A stretch of 64,000 bases of DNA from Ustilaginoidea virens. Taxonomy: Eukaryota; Ascomycota; Sordariomycetes; Hypocreales; Clavicipitaceae. The notes below the pieces were generated by a model that saw nothing but the letters and a program-made list of their open reading frames with translations, was not told the DNA's origin and made no database searches. A program made the translations under genes and the position numbers. Below are positions 22,609 through 33,452 of this stretch, piece after piece. Positions within the stretch are counted from its first letter, which is position 1. Each line of letters opens with the position of its first letter. The stretch is taken from the NCBI RefSeq assembly GCF_000687475.1, contig NC_057316.1:4154001-4218000 (forward strand), read 5' to 3'.

Positions 22609-24192
22609 CAGGTCAAACTTCAACAACAACGGATTGAGCATTGAACGACATAGGAATAGGAAGAAGAGGAGTAGCTGCCAGCAGTCTCGCGAGTTGACCA
22701 AGGTTCGAGGTTTCAACCAAGCCAAATGCAGCATGAATGACTGCTCTCTCTGTACTCCGTACTACAGTACGTCGAGGTACGAGGTACGATTGACACATGG
22801 TTGGCCTAGCCCCTCGCCACGGGCCAGGGCTAAGTGCAGTTGACCCTCCCTAACTTACTACTCGTGCCGTAATCCGTACTCCGTACCTAGGTACCTACCT
22901 ACCTATGCACCGTGCCAGCAGACCCGAAGAGTGGGGCAGTTCATTGTTGTCTGGTAGCACCAGACAGCGTCTGGGACATACCAGGTTACAGGCACAGGGC
23001 ACAGGTGACAGGTGACAGGTCCCCGGGAAGCGTTCCTCTTCCGCCCCCTGTCGCTTCTCATTCTAAACTTTCTACCGGACGGATTCAGGCCCCAGCAGAC
23101 ACACGACTGGACCCCCCAGCCCAAAAGTGGTGCGAGGCAGATGTTGCAATGTTCGGAAAAAGCCTCCATGTGACCGCAGATATCGCTCTGGCAGTGTAGT
23201 CAGAGAATGCGCCGCTTACCTGACCTGCGCCCCGTACCTGTATACCTAGGGGTACCTTGGTTAGTCCCGGCAAAGTTTTTAGACGACTCAGGGCCCCCTC
23301 ACGTGACTGCTAATGCCCATATGCATCGTATCATGCCATGCTCAAGGGGGGGTTGAGCCGGGTAGCAGTGACGTCAACTACTAAATCGGATGACCATCCA
23401 TTGCCATGGGACCGCTCGGCTTACTGACTCGAGTCCGGGGGGGGGGGGATCTTTAACCCTGGTTCCAAGATTTTAGCAGCAATCTTTTGGATTTTCATGT
23501 TTATATTGAAAACACCAATTTCTTCTTTTGGCTGCATTCCATCTAGTATGGTACCTAAGCTACCTGTCAGGTCAACAACTGGCAATCGAGCAAGCGACGC
23601 CATTTGGGGCCGGCCAATCACTGACGCTGGGGAGTGCGTAACAGGTACCGAAGTATCTGTACCTACCTCTTAGGGAGATACCTCCAAAGATACCGACGGA
23701 TTTTCCCGCTCCTCATTGAATATATACCTCTTTTGTGAATATAAAGGGAGAAAGAAGAAAGAAAATTTAACAAATGAAAAAGAGTAATAGGAGTAGTACC
23801 AAGATACAAGGTGTCGAGCAGTTGGTTCTGAATCTGTCATGAATACGCATATAGGTACCTGTCTGGTGGCGGTTGTCAGGCCGTTTCCCCGCAGCCATGG
23901 CCCTGAAACCCCCGCGCCACCAATTCGACGTACCTGTCAGTAGTGAGTCGGTCGGTCTGTGCACCTACAACACGGCGGGGTTCAGAGTCCAGAGTCCGGC
24001 TGGGATTCTGCATGTGCATGTCAACTCAATAGCAACCTCGACTACCTCCCACCTAGGCCTAGTGTTTCCTCAGCCTCAGCCTCATCCACAAGGACAGCTT
24101 GACCTTTGGACCCTTGACATCCGCGACTGGCAAATCTATCTTCTCTCCTACTTGGAACAGGAAGCTAGCTCATTGCCAATCAGGATCCCATC
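22609..24192. other. divergent spacer, phospholipase D / GLTP
   Basis: No gene seen. The spacer separates two divergently oriented lipid-related genes. It contains TACTCCGTAC words near 22750 and 22880, GGTACCTA-type palindromic stretches near 22886-22906, 23228-23268 and 23640-23690, and a 12-G run near 23439. Confidence 0.6.
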
Positions 24193-25156
24193 ATGTCTGC
24201 TCCCGTTATTCCCCCCGGCGGCACCATTGTGCAAACCTTCAGGCGATCCTTCGCAGACGTTCCCGTCGATGCGGAAAAGGACAATGCCATTGCTACTACC
24301 GAGTTTCTTGATGCTGCCGAATCACTGACCACCATGTTTGGTACGCGCTCTCCCTCTCTTCCGCTCCGTGCCATTGTGCGTTTGGCGGCACTGCTGATGT
24401 CCTTTCTGCTCATCAGATGTCTTGGGCTCCGTTGCCTTTTCCCCCGTCAAATCCGACATGCTGGGCAATGTCAAGGTAGTCCCCTTAATTTTTTTTTTTT
24501 TTTTTAAAAAAAAAAACTGGATTATTGTTGTTGTTGTTGTTATTTTTTTCTTTTTTTTTTTAAAAAAAAAGAAATCTTTCTCAGCTTCTCAGTCGCAGAG
24601 CTGAACCTGACGCGAAGTGGATGCTGAAATATGCTCTTGTAGAAACTTCGTGACCGCCAGCTTGCTGCCCCTGCCGAGTCCGAGAATATCCAGGACCTCT
24701 GCCGAAACGAGCTCAAGACAAAGAAGCATACTGCCACTGAAGGTCTTATTTGGCTGGTTCGGTATGATCTCACCACCCCGTGTCGTTTGTCGTTGTACCT
24801 GGATTGTGGGTTGCAAAGTCCTTGGAAGGAATTCAATTAACACAGAAAATGAAATCCGCAGTGGGCTTGATTTCACCTGCGTCGCCCTCAGCTCCAACAT
24901 CGCCAACAGCTCTCACGAACTCGCCGAATCTTTCCGCAACGCCTACGGCCAGACCCTCAAGCCACATCACGGATTTCTCGTCAAGCCAATCTTCAGCGCC
25001 GCCATGAGCGCCTGCCCCTACCGCAAGGACTTTTACGTCAAGCTTGGTTCGGATGAGGGCAAGGTTCAAGAGGAGCTCCGCGTCTACCTGGCTGCCTTGG
25101 ACAAGATTGTTGGCATCCTGAAGGGTTTCCTGGAGAGCAAGGATGCTAAATGGTAA
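24193..25156 (+). CDS. het-c: glycolipid transfer protein, HET-C2 homologue
   Basis: Cytosolic GLTP-fold protein moving glycosphingolipids between membranes; the Podospora orthologue HET-C2 controls heterokaryon incompatibility. Four exons join in phase: 24193-24340, 24417-24475, 24643-24761 and 24862-25156, giving 206 residues against 208 for HET-C2. The glycolipid head-group site is intact: D63, N67 and K70 (in KSDMLGNVKK), W106 (EGLIWLVRGL) and H144 (KPHHGF), each three less than the HET-C2 numbers as I recall them. The C-terminus LAALDKIVGILKGFLESKDAKW is typical. Intron 2 carries two long T-run/A-run pairs. Whether allelic incompatibility operates here cannot be seen from one sequence. 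Confidence 0.95.
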
Positions 25157-26132
25157 AGGGATCGTTTGCGAGCGGCTGAACCAACCAGAGCGCTCAAAGC
25201 TGCTACGCAGAGGAGGCAACAACGACACGAGGCAGTGCACCACCATTTCCAACGCCATATAGAAGAAGAATATATGACTCCATGCAATACGGCTCTGCTG
25301 GTGATGATTGTGTGATTTCCTCTGGTCGTGCGACAAGACATTGAGGCAGTCGGCCGCCACACGTGCACGTCTTGACGGTGCTTGACTCTGACAAGAAGGC
25401 ATTCGAAATTCCAGGATGCAGATTATAATCTAGCTACAACTAATGATTGTGGTGCCGTCGAAACCCGTGACACTCGCGCCCCTACTCGGTACAATGCCCT
25501 CTGGCGAGGCCTAAATCGCTGGGGTGCATTTCCACCGTCACGTCACTGTCCACTTGCCCGTTGACAGCCACACTAACGACTTGAAGGGATAACGAGGCCC
25601 AACATGTCATTCCACTCCATACCGTGCCGTGCCGTGCCGTGCCGTTAGCCCTCGTCGAATTTGTCGCCATTCGCCAGCCAGCCAGCCAGCCAGCCAGCTT
25701 GCCTGGTTGAGCTCGAATCCCGACCAAATCACTTTTCCCTTGTCCAATGTAGAAATCGAAAAATCTTTCTCCAGGACTTCGAACTACGAAGCGGGCCTTT
25801 CGAGTCGAGGACGAGCTGCCGCCGTAGGAATTGCTGTAGGCGCCGTGTTTCCCAGACTTCGTGTGAATCAAGACATGCGGGTGGCTGTTGCTACGTCTAC
25901 GTCTTGGGCCTACATACTGTGCAAGTGAAACGGCTGGACACCCATGACAAGGGTCCAGATATTGCCCACACCGAGTTTGACCGGCCCAATTACTTGCCCT
26001 GTCATACATACACAACATGGCGACTTCACATCTCGCTCTGTTCTAACCCATGGCATTTCTAACGCTAAATCGTACAACAACATCACTCGGCAAGGTGAAA
26101 CCCTCACCCCCCGGCCTGCTTCCAAGAGCTAC
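25157..26132. other. spacer between convergent GLTP and hydrolase genes
   Basis: No gene seen. Both flanking genes end into it, so it should hold two terminators. It contains CCAG and GCCGT microsatellites near 25621-25698. Confidence 0.6.
25673..25698. repeat. (CCAG)n microsatellite
   Basis: Six tandem CCAG tetramers, preceded at 25622 by four CCGTG units, in the convergent intergenic region. Confidence 0.85.
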
Positions 26133-27374
26133 CTACCATATCGATCTTGATCTGATGGACAGGTGCTGAGGCCGTCGAAATCGGGGCCGTTTGCGTTGCA
26201 GGGAGCTCACCGACTCCCCGTCCACCTCGCAATCTCGGCCGAGCCAGCGGGCAATGCTGTCCGTGGCCTTGCCGTACTCGACGAAGACGCTCTCTTTCGG
26301 AGTCATGGGAGGCGGCTTATCCCAGGCATGACCTTCTCCTTCCACGACCCGCACAGTAAACGGCACGTCGTTTTGCTCTAGTCGCTCAGCAAACCGTATG
26401 CCCTCGGCTAGCAGCATATCGTACTCGCATAGAATCATGTGCAGGTGAGGCAGTTTTTTCAGCAAGTCATCCGGCATCAGTCCGGGTGACATCCTGGGAT
26501 CAGTGCGTTGTTCCCGGGGAATCGGCGGATAGAAATACGATGCATCTATAAGATCTGTCAGGCCGGGAGACAAGGTGCGCTCCGGTCGAGTGCAAGCTTG
26601 ACGCTTGCCAGGCCGAGTAATGGTCACGTCCAAGGTGGGGTAAAACAAGATGATGCCGAGTATGGACGGCGGCGGACTCGGCAGTTTGTAGTTCCACCGA
26701 GCTGGGTCTTGCATGGCGATCCAGCTGGTCAGAGCATTCGTCGCTCCTGCTGAGAAGCCGGACAGCACGATGCGGTTTGGATCGATGCCAAACTCGGATG
26801 CCCGCGAGGCAATCTGTATGGTGGCGTCGACGCAATCCTCCATTGGGGTAGGAAATGGGTAGCTCGGTGCCAGTCGGTAGTTGACGGTGAAGACAACGGC
26901 GTCCAAGTTGCAAAGCACGGCACCGGCCCAACGAGCATCGTCGGTGCCTTGGCCCAATATCCACCCTCCGCCATGCAGGTTGATGACGGCGGCGCGTGGT
27001 CCGAAGGATATCCGTGGAGGATTCCACACCTCTGCCTTGATCTTGCCTTTGCCCTTCCAGGCTGACAAGGTTGAATCTAGCCAGATTTCTCGGGAAGGGC
27101 ATGGTGCTGGAGGATCAGACCGGTTATGAATGCTGAACCCCAGGCTGGCCGCGTAGCGTACGGTCTGGGCCTTTGCGTTAAGATACCATCTGGAGCTGGA
27201 CTCGAGCGGGTTGTCATACTCGTCGCCAGCCTCCGAAGGTGCAGGAGTGGAGACAGCAGTGCCGATGGCAGATGGTGTCGTGAGGGTGGCTGGAGCCGAC
27301 GACGATTCGGTGCAGGTCACGCTGCGTCTCAGAGCATCCGCGCGAAGGGGAGCTTGTCCAGGCGAGTCCAACAT
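26133..27374 (-). CDS. alpha/beta-hydrolase (HSL/abhydrolase_3 type), candidate ergosteryl-aspartate hydrolase
   Basis: Single-exon serine hydrolase, 413 residues from the start chosen here. The oxyanion-hole motif HGGG is at 134-137, the nucleophile elbow GFSAG carries S208, and D319 (CEYDMLL) and H349 (GEGHAWD) complete the triad. The TDDARWAG segment after HGGG is usual for fungal members. Residues 1-60 are Ser/Thr/Pro-rich. The frame stays open to an ATG at 27626, but a TATAAAAG box at 27455-27448 lies about 75 bases upstream of the ATG at 27374, so transcription should start below the longer frame. The gene is divergent from erdS. ErdS systems are known to pair with the alpha/beta-hydrolase ErdH that removes aspartate from ergosterol; family and position fit, but the substrate is inferred. 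It could be another ester hydrolase. Confidence 0.85.
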   Translation of the reverse strand: MLDSPGQAPLRADALRRSVTCTESSSAPATLTTPSAIGTAVSTPAPSEAGDEYDNPLESSSRWYLNAKAQTVRYAASLGFSIHNRSDPPAPCPSREIWLDSTLSAWKGKGKIKAEVWNPPRISFGPRAAVINLHGGGWILGQGTDDARWAGAVLCNLDAVVFTVNYRLAPSYPFPTPMEDCVDATIQIASRASEFGIDPNRIVLSGFSAGATNALTSWIAMQDPARWNYKLPSPPPSILGIILFYPTLDVTITRPGKRQACTRPERTLSPGLTDLIDASYFYPPIPREQRTDPRMSPGLMPDDLLKKLPHLHMILCEYDMLLAEGIRFAERLEQNDVPFTVRVVEGEGHAWDKPPPMTPKESVFVEYGKATDSIARWLGRDCEVDGESVSSLQRKRPRFRRPQHLSIRSRSIW

Positions 27375-27447
27375 TCCGGAACCAAGTTGGTATCCCACCG
27401 GACTCGGGCCCCGCGTTCGCTCTTTTGCGTTGTTTGTGGCGAGAATA

Positions 27448-27455
27448 CTTTTATA
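27448..27455 (-). promoter_or_regulatory. TATA box of the alpha/beta-hydrolase gene
   Basis: TATAAAAG on the minus strand, about 75 bases before the ATG at 27374. It argues for that ATG over in-frame ATGs at 27503 and 27626, which lie upstream of it. Confidence 0.65.
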
Positions 27456-29536
27456 CGAGCAGGCTAGCAGTCGCCAATCGCAGCCGAGTTGCTGCCCAGT
27501 CATGCGCCGGGGGGGGAGAAAAGCCCCGGAGGAAAGGGTTGGCCGTGGGAAAAGAGCGAGAACTGCGACGGTGCAAGTGATTTGAGACGAGTCAAGTTGC
27601 TTTGGAGGGGAATAATTTTGCCGCAAGCAGTCTAGTCAATCAGACGTGACGTGGCGGCTCCGGTTGGCTTGCAGAGATCATACCGCAAACGCAGGATGGC
27701 GAAGACGACATGGAAGGAAGAGGCGGGGTAATGGTGAATGATGTCAATCGCTCATGAACTGAACTAAAGGCTGAGCGGTTGTTGTTGCAGCGCACCTTTT
27801 CAGCCGCGCCAACTGAGCTCGACCGTTTTGAAGTCCTGGAAGGCAGCATGACCTACCCCAATGGCAGCATGACCTGGAAGTTTCGCTGCCCTTGCTGCCA
27901 GGCCATGGCACCTGCCTATGTAGCACCGACCTGAAGGCACGTGCATGTACTCTGTACGTAGAACCTCCTACCTACCTCCTGGCAACCAAGCAAGGGGGGA
28001 TGCACTTGCTTGTTTAACGCCGGAGACTGTGCAGTTGGTCACGTCATCATTGGCTCCGACTCAATACCAAGGCACGGGGCGGAGTACGGAGTACGGAGAA
28101 CGGAGTACTTTGTAATGCTCTGTGCGGAGTGGATGACAAATTGAGGGGTGTGTGACGAGCGGGTCCGGTAAGATGTCATGCTGACTGACGTCAAACGGTC
28201 AAAATCCGTGGTACCTGCCCCTGACACTAAAGACACAGAAAGGCAGGAAAGAGCAGGACAGAGCAGGAAAGAGCAGGATAGAGCCATGCTGAGCAACAAG
28301 CAAGCAGCAAGTTTTTGCCTTCTGTCTCTCTCTCTCTCTGTGTCTGTCTCTCTTTCTCCCCCTTTCTTACTCCTTTGTTTTGAGCGCCATCTGTGCACCG
28401 AGTTGGAGAAATCAAAAACTTGTCCCCCAAATTAAGAAGCCGTGCCAGTTGCCGGGAACCGGGTTTAGCCTAGCCTGCCACGAGCCCATGACGGTCCTCC
28501 GCTGAGCAGGCTCCGAGCCTCTGACGGATGTTTGGCAAAAGTCCGGGCGGGCATTGAATACGTGGTACCTGCTAGCCCAAGGTGTCCCAGCGAGTGATTA
28601 GCAGAGGATGATTTATTGGGAGGTACCTAGCTACCTTAGGTTAGGTAGGTTATCCGTACTTTGCCGGTAAGCTTGCAAGCTCGACTCCCGAAGGGCTTCA
28701 GACCGCTTGCTATTTCATCTGGTGCTAGTTATTTCGTGCTGTAATTTGTCCGTGGAAGCTGTGGGGCCAGGAGCAAGTCGGAGATTGTCAGCAACAAGCC
28801 AAGCCGTGCGAGGCGAGAGAGCGCTTCAGGAGTCCTGACTTCCGTGAGGACAAAGGACCAGACGGGTCCGGGTCCAAGGAAACCTTGTTCAAAGGACTTC
28901 ACGGAGGGGTTCGTTCCCACACGGAGTGGGCGAGCAGTATAATAAGCGGCGCGGCGACTGCTCGACTCCTGCTTCTCCCGTTTTCTCGATGACTTTTGGA
29001 TTCCTGTTGGCCGCAGACCTCGTCGATCCGACATCTCAGCTCTTCAACCATCATATCCTAGGCACTCCAACATTAGCACTGGAGTCGACTTCTTGTCGAT
29101 AAAGCAGACTGGAATACCCCGCGAGCCTAGCACCCCTCTTCCTCACGAGTATCGAATATTCAGTATTCATCCACCAACGAAGAGTTAACAAAAGTTGCCC
29201 GAAAAAGCGCATCAAAAAAAAAAAAAAAAAAAAAAAAAAAACAGGAATAGACAACCTACGATTCGCCAGGTGTCGGGCACCGAAGGTCCCCCCACGCCTG
29301 ATTCGGCTCCCAACCCCGGCATTGTTACCTCGTTGCCATTTCGTGCCTGTACCACTTATTTCCTTGGCCGTATCGATCGAGCTTTGAAACCTGCCAAGTG
29401 GGAACCCGGACCATCCCTTCCGCTCAACTTTGCATTTGCAGAAAAGTATAGCGCAAACTTCAAAGCTTTATCTTCTCCGTTCTCGTCGTTTGACAACCCG
29501 CTCACGCCAACGCTCACGCCAACGCCCCTGGCAGCA
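27456..29536. promoter_or_regulatory. 2-kb divergent intergenic region, hydrolase / erdS
   Basis: Shared upstream region of the hydrolase and erdS. It contains three TACGGAGTA-like words in tandem near 28082-28110, a CT microsatellite near 28322-28358, a GGTACCTA-type stretch near 28620-28655 and a 27-base A run near 29214-29240. A frame continuous with erdS extends left through the A run to 29195, but the Lys-only repeat there looks like 5' leader rather than protein. No other gene is visible. Confidence 0.55.
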
Positions 29537-32293
29537 ATGCCAAGCTCCTCTGTGTTCGCTCCGGTGGCATCGGCCTTCGGCTTGCCCCGGTCGTCGCCCA
29601 GTCGAAACTCCAGTCCCCTCAGGACCGGCGACGTCACAGAGGATGCCAATTACACAGCAACCTTGTTGACGTCAAATGCTTCGGGAATCACCAGCCCGAG
29701 CCCCAGTTCCGCGTCGCCCGCTACTCCTTCCACGCCCCCATTCTCTGCAAGTGCTTTCGGCAGCAACAAGCGACTGCCCAAGATGAACGACGGCGCCGTC
29801 GACGTCGTCAAGAGCTCAGCCCGCTCCAGCCTGGAGATGCTCAGCCTCAGCAACTACCGAGCCGATCTGGACAGGCTCAACGACAAGTCGCAGCGTTCCA
29901 GCATGGACAAGAGCAGCAGAGACTCTGGCCGCTCTAGCCTGGACAGTGGCCGCACAAGCTCCAGCGCCGATTGGCCTGCCCACCCTTATGAGCTCAACCC
30001 CATCTCCGAGCTGGACAAGCTTCCCCTTGGAACAGAGGTCAACTTTCGAGCCAGGCTAGTCACCCAGCGACAGCTGTCCAAGAACCTAGACTTTCTCCTC
30101 TTCCGTGACCAGACGCACACCGTCCAGGGCGTCCTGTCTCGGGAGTACCTCGACATGGTACGGTGGGTGCAGAAGCTCAACTCGGAAAGCCTGGTCCAGG
30201 TAAACGGGACCCTCAAGGCCCCGCCCGAGCCCGTTCGTTCGGCGACGCATTCCAGTGTCGAGGTGGAAGTGCATTCCATACTCCTGGTCAACGCTGCCCA
30301 GGGGGCGCCCTTCACAAATTACAAGCCCCCCGAGACTCTTCGCAACCGCCTGACGTCCCGGATTCTCGATCTTCGTCACCCGTCCAATCAAGCCCTGTTT
30401 CGAATCCGCGCCCTTGTGGCGCGCAAGTTCCGCGAAACTCTGGAAGAGCAGGGCTTTTTGGAAATCAACACCCCCAAGCTGCAGCCCGCTGCTACCGAGA
30501 GCGGCGCAGCCGTGTTCAAGGTAAACTACTTTGGCCGAAATGCCTTCCTCGCGCAGAGCCCGCAGCTGGCCAAGCAAGAGGTCGTGTCGGCCGACTTTGG
30601 CCGCGTCTTTGAGATCGGCCCCGTCTTCCGCGCCGAAAACTCCAACACGCATCGCCACCTCACCGAGTACACCGGCCTCGACCTCGAAATGGCCATAGAA
30701 CACGACTACCACGAGGTAATCGCCGTCATTGACGACTTCCTCAAGTCAGTGTTCGCCGCCGTGTATGCCATGCCCGAGTTGAGCGAGGTCCAGAAACGAT
30801 GGCCCAGCACAGAGTTCAAGTGGCTGGACGAGACCCTGATTCTCGACTTTCAAGACGGCATCCAAATGCTTCGTGACGACGGCCGAGATGTCGAGATGGT
30901 GGATCTGTCCACCCGAGACGAAATTCGCCTGGGCCAGCTGGTCAGGGAAAAGTACGGGACCGACTATTACGTCCTGGACAAGTTCCCCACCAGCGCCCGG
31001 CCCTTCTACACGCACAAAGACCCCCAAGATCCATTCTGGACGAGGTCTTTCGACATCTTCATCCGAGGACAGGAGGTCTGCTCCGGCGGCCAGCGCATCA
31101 ACGACGCCGCGGAGCTGCGGGAGAGCATGAGGGCCTCGGGCATCGCGGAAGACGGCATGCAGGACTACCTCGACGCCTTTGATCTCGGCGCGCCTCCCCA
31201 TGCCGGCGCCGGTCTCGGCCTGGAGCGCATCGTGGCCTGGATGCTGGAGCTCGGCGACGTCCGGTACGCCTCCCTTTTCCACCGCGACCCCAAGTCGCTG
31301 CCCGAACAAGCCCCCGGGCTGCCGCACCCGGAGGCCGACACCACCAAGCCGCTCCGAGACGGCGCCATGCCGCCCGTCGAGAAGCTCATTGCCAACTACG
31401 GCGACGCCTCCAACACGTCTTGGCTGGACGAGCGGTTCGAGATCTGGAGACACCCCACCGGCGCCGCCGTCGGCTACGTCAGGCAGGACAAGTTCGCCAT
31501 GGTCACGGGAGACCCGCTGTGCGAAAAGTCGCAGTACAACGACGTCGTGGCCGCGTTTGTCAAGTTTGTGGAGCGCGACCTGGGCCTGTCGCCGGTGTGG
31601 ATGATGGTCTCGTACAACGTCCAGAAGATCCTCGGCCAGCAGCTGAAGTGGCGCACGCTGTCCTGCATCGAGGAGCAGAGGGTGGACGCCAGCAAGGTGC
31701 ACAGCGTCAACGGCAAGGGCCCCAAGGCGCGGCGCGTCGAGCGCGAAGGCGTCAAGATGCAAGAGGTCAAGCCCGACGCCGACCTGATGCGGCGGGCCGA
31801 CGAGGCCATCGCGGCCTGGAAGGCCAACCGCAAGGGCAAGCAGATGCACCTGACCGAGGTGCGCCCCTGGGTCGACATGGACCACCGCCGATACTACGTC
31901 GCCGACAAGGGCGGCAAGATGCTGGCCATGGTGGTGCTGGCGAAGCTGTCGCCCGAGCACGGCTGGCAGGTCAAGTGGGCGCTCGACTTCCCCGGGTCCG
32001 TCAACGGCGCCATCGAGGTGCTCATCGAGCACGCCCTGTCGACCATCTCCGGCCAGGTCACGTTTGGCGTGGGCGTGTCGGAGAAGATGACGCCGGGGGA
32101 GCACCTGCACGGCCTGCGCGCCAAGTTCCTAGCCTCGGCGTACGCCTCCATAGTCGACAGCCTGGGCCTGCGTCGCAAGGCCGACTTCCGCAGCAAGTTT
32201 GGCGCCCTGGGCGACGTCGTCTACATCTGCTTCCCCAAGCACGGCCTGGGCCTGCGCGACATTCAGCACATTGTCAAGTTTTTCCAGGACTAG
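29537..32293 (+). CDS. erdS: ErdS: aspartyl-tRNA synthetase-DUF2156 fusion, ergosteryl-3-beta-O-L-aspartate synthase
   Basis: Two-part enzyme that charges tRNA-Asp and then transfers the aspartate from the tRNA to the 3-beta-hydroxyl of ergosterol. Single exon, 918 residues from the ATG in GCAGCAATGC. Residues 1-150 are a Ser/Pro-rich extension, 160-255 the OB-fold anticodon-binding domain, and 285-585 the class II catalytic core. Motif 2 is FRAENSNTHRHLTE at 364-377 and motif 3 GAGLGLERIV at 557-566, both intact, so aminoacylation should be retained. About 615-905 is the DUF2156 domain, a GNAT-like tRNA-dependent transferase related to the MprF C-terminus (VGYVRQDKFAMVTGDPL, SYNVQKILGQQLKWRTLSC). 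An intact AspRS part favours ErdS over ErgS, the related glycine-using enzyme. Upstream in-frame codons to 29195 run through poly-Lys and are judged untranslated. Confidence 0.92.
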   Translation: MPSSSVFAPVASAFGLPRSSPSRNSSPLRTGDVTEDANYTATLLTSNASGITSPSPSSASPATPSTPPFSASAFGSNKRLPKMNDGAVDVVKSSARSSLEMLSLSNYRADLDRLNDKSQRSSMDKSSRDSGRSSLDSGRTSSSADWPAHPYELNPISELDKLPLGTEVNFRARLVTQRQLSKNLDFLLFRDQTHTVQGVLSREYLDMVRWVQKLNSESLVQVNGTLKAPPEPVRSATHSSVEVEVHSILLVNAAQGAPFTNYKPPETLRNRLTSRILDLRHPSNQALFRIRALVARKFRETLEEQGFLEINTPKLQPAATESGAAVFKVNYFGRNAFLAQSPQLAKQEVVSADFGRVFEIGPVFRAENSNTHRHLTEYTGLDLEMAIEHDYHEVIAVIDDFLKSVFAAVYAMPELSEVQKRWPSTEFKWLDETLILDFQDGIQMLRDDGRDVEMVDLSTRDEIRLGQLVREKYGTDYYVLDKFPTSARPFYTHKDPQDPFWTRSFDIFIRGQEVCSGGQRINDAAELRESMRASGIAEDGMQDYLDAFDLGAPPHAGAGLGLERIVAWMLELGDVRYASLFHRDPKSLPEQAPGLPHPEADTTKPLRDGAMPPVEKLIANYGDASNTSWLDERFEIWRHPTGAAVGYVRQDKFAMVTGDPLCEKSQYNDVVAAFVKFVERDLGLSPVWMMVSYNVQKILGQQLKWRTLSCIEEQRVDASKVHSVNGKGPKARRVEREGVKMQEVKPDADLMRRADEAIAAWKANRKGKQMHLTEVRPWVDMDHRRYYVADKGGKMLAMVVLAKLSPEHGWQVKWALDFPGSVNGAIEVLIEHALSTISGQVTFGVGVSEKMTPGEHLHGLRAKFLASAYASIVDSLGLRRKADFRSKFGALGDVVYICFPKHGLGLRDIQHIVKFFQD

Positions 32294-33452
32294 ACGGGAC
32301 GGGACCTTGACAGCCGCCGCATCACCTGCTGCCTCGAGTCGCAGTCATGGTCCATGAGCCACGGCGGCAACATTGGGGAGACGGGCTCTCTTCTCGCCGG
32401 GTCGGGGAAAACCACGACGTGGAAAGGAAAGGGAAGCGTTGGCGCACCTTTGTCTGGGATCCGCACCCGAGCATGTCGATACGACACCTTTTCTCCTCCT
32501 CCTCTCTCTCTTTCTCTCTCTCTGTCTCTTTTCTTGCCTTCCTTTTGGTTTGTTTCGGGTTGGGTTTGTTCAGGCTAGATACCACGGCTTATATAAACAG
32601 GTGCATGCGCAAACTCTAATAAACTCTATTTGGCGAGCATTGCGTCACCCGCCCGTCCCGTAATGACCAATTACATAGCAAACCACGGGACTGATTGGTC
32701 GTGCTCGGTCGTGACTGTGACTGTACGCGCACAAAACACCAGCACACCAGCAGCACATGCACATGCCACCTCCCATCACAGCGGCGCTTCTCCACGAAAC
32801 AAGGCTTCATCAAGTTCGGGCCAGCAGCGGCGGCAACTGCAATTGACGCGTCTTCAGTATCGACGGGACCACGGCTTGTGCCGCCTCATTGATTTACTCA
32901 ACCCAGAGCCCAGCGTCCAGAGCCCAGTGCCCAGTACCCAGTACCCAGCGTCTCTCTACTAAAGGACAAAAACCCCCACATTGGCGCGCCAGCCGGTGAT
33001 TTCACCCTTGGGTAGCAAAAACTTGCATTTTCGCAACCAGTCTGGTTTTTCATGTTCCTCTATTTTCAGTTTTCATTTGGGTCACCTTGCCCGTGCTCTG
33101 AACCGTCCAAATTCCGCTTGTATGTATGCCCATGCCTATGCCAATACAGCTGGTCCAGTGAGCCCGTCCTTGGGTGCGCAAGAAAAGAAAAGAAGAAAAA
33201 GAAGAAAAAAGAGAAAAAAAAAGGGGGGAAAGAAAAAGAGAAAAGTACAATTTCCTTCATGTTGGATTCTTTGTCTTTCTGAGCCGGGTTTAGGCCGGGT
33301 TTGAGCCTCGTTTGAGCCTCGCACAAGGGCTTCGCTTTGCAGTCGCATCGAGTTTGCCAGGGCCCGACCATGCCTCGGAAGTGAAAGGAGATGCTCTTTT
33401 CACAGAAAGGGGGAAAGGGGGAACACGGGATTTTTTACCACCATCCCCAGGG
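32294..33452. other. spacer between convergent erdS and RING genes
   Basis: No gene seen. The erdS and RING genes converge here. It contains CT-rich and A/G-rich runs (32500-32530, 33180-33245), repeated CCCAGT words near 32905-32945 and an unassigned TATATAAA at 32590-32597. Confidence 0.55.

Noticed and set aside
29195..29536. N-terminal extension of ErdS through a poly-Lys stretch
   Set aside because: The Lys run is an A homopolymer in the likely leader; the ATG at 29537 gives a protein of family-typical length.
30746..32110. 454-codon minus-strand frame antisense to erdS
   Set aside because: It is a shadow of the GC-rich erdS reading frame; the sense product matches a known enzyme throughout.
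32590..32597. TATATAAA as a promoter
   Set aside because: No gene follows on either strand at a suitable distance; it lies between two convergent genes.
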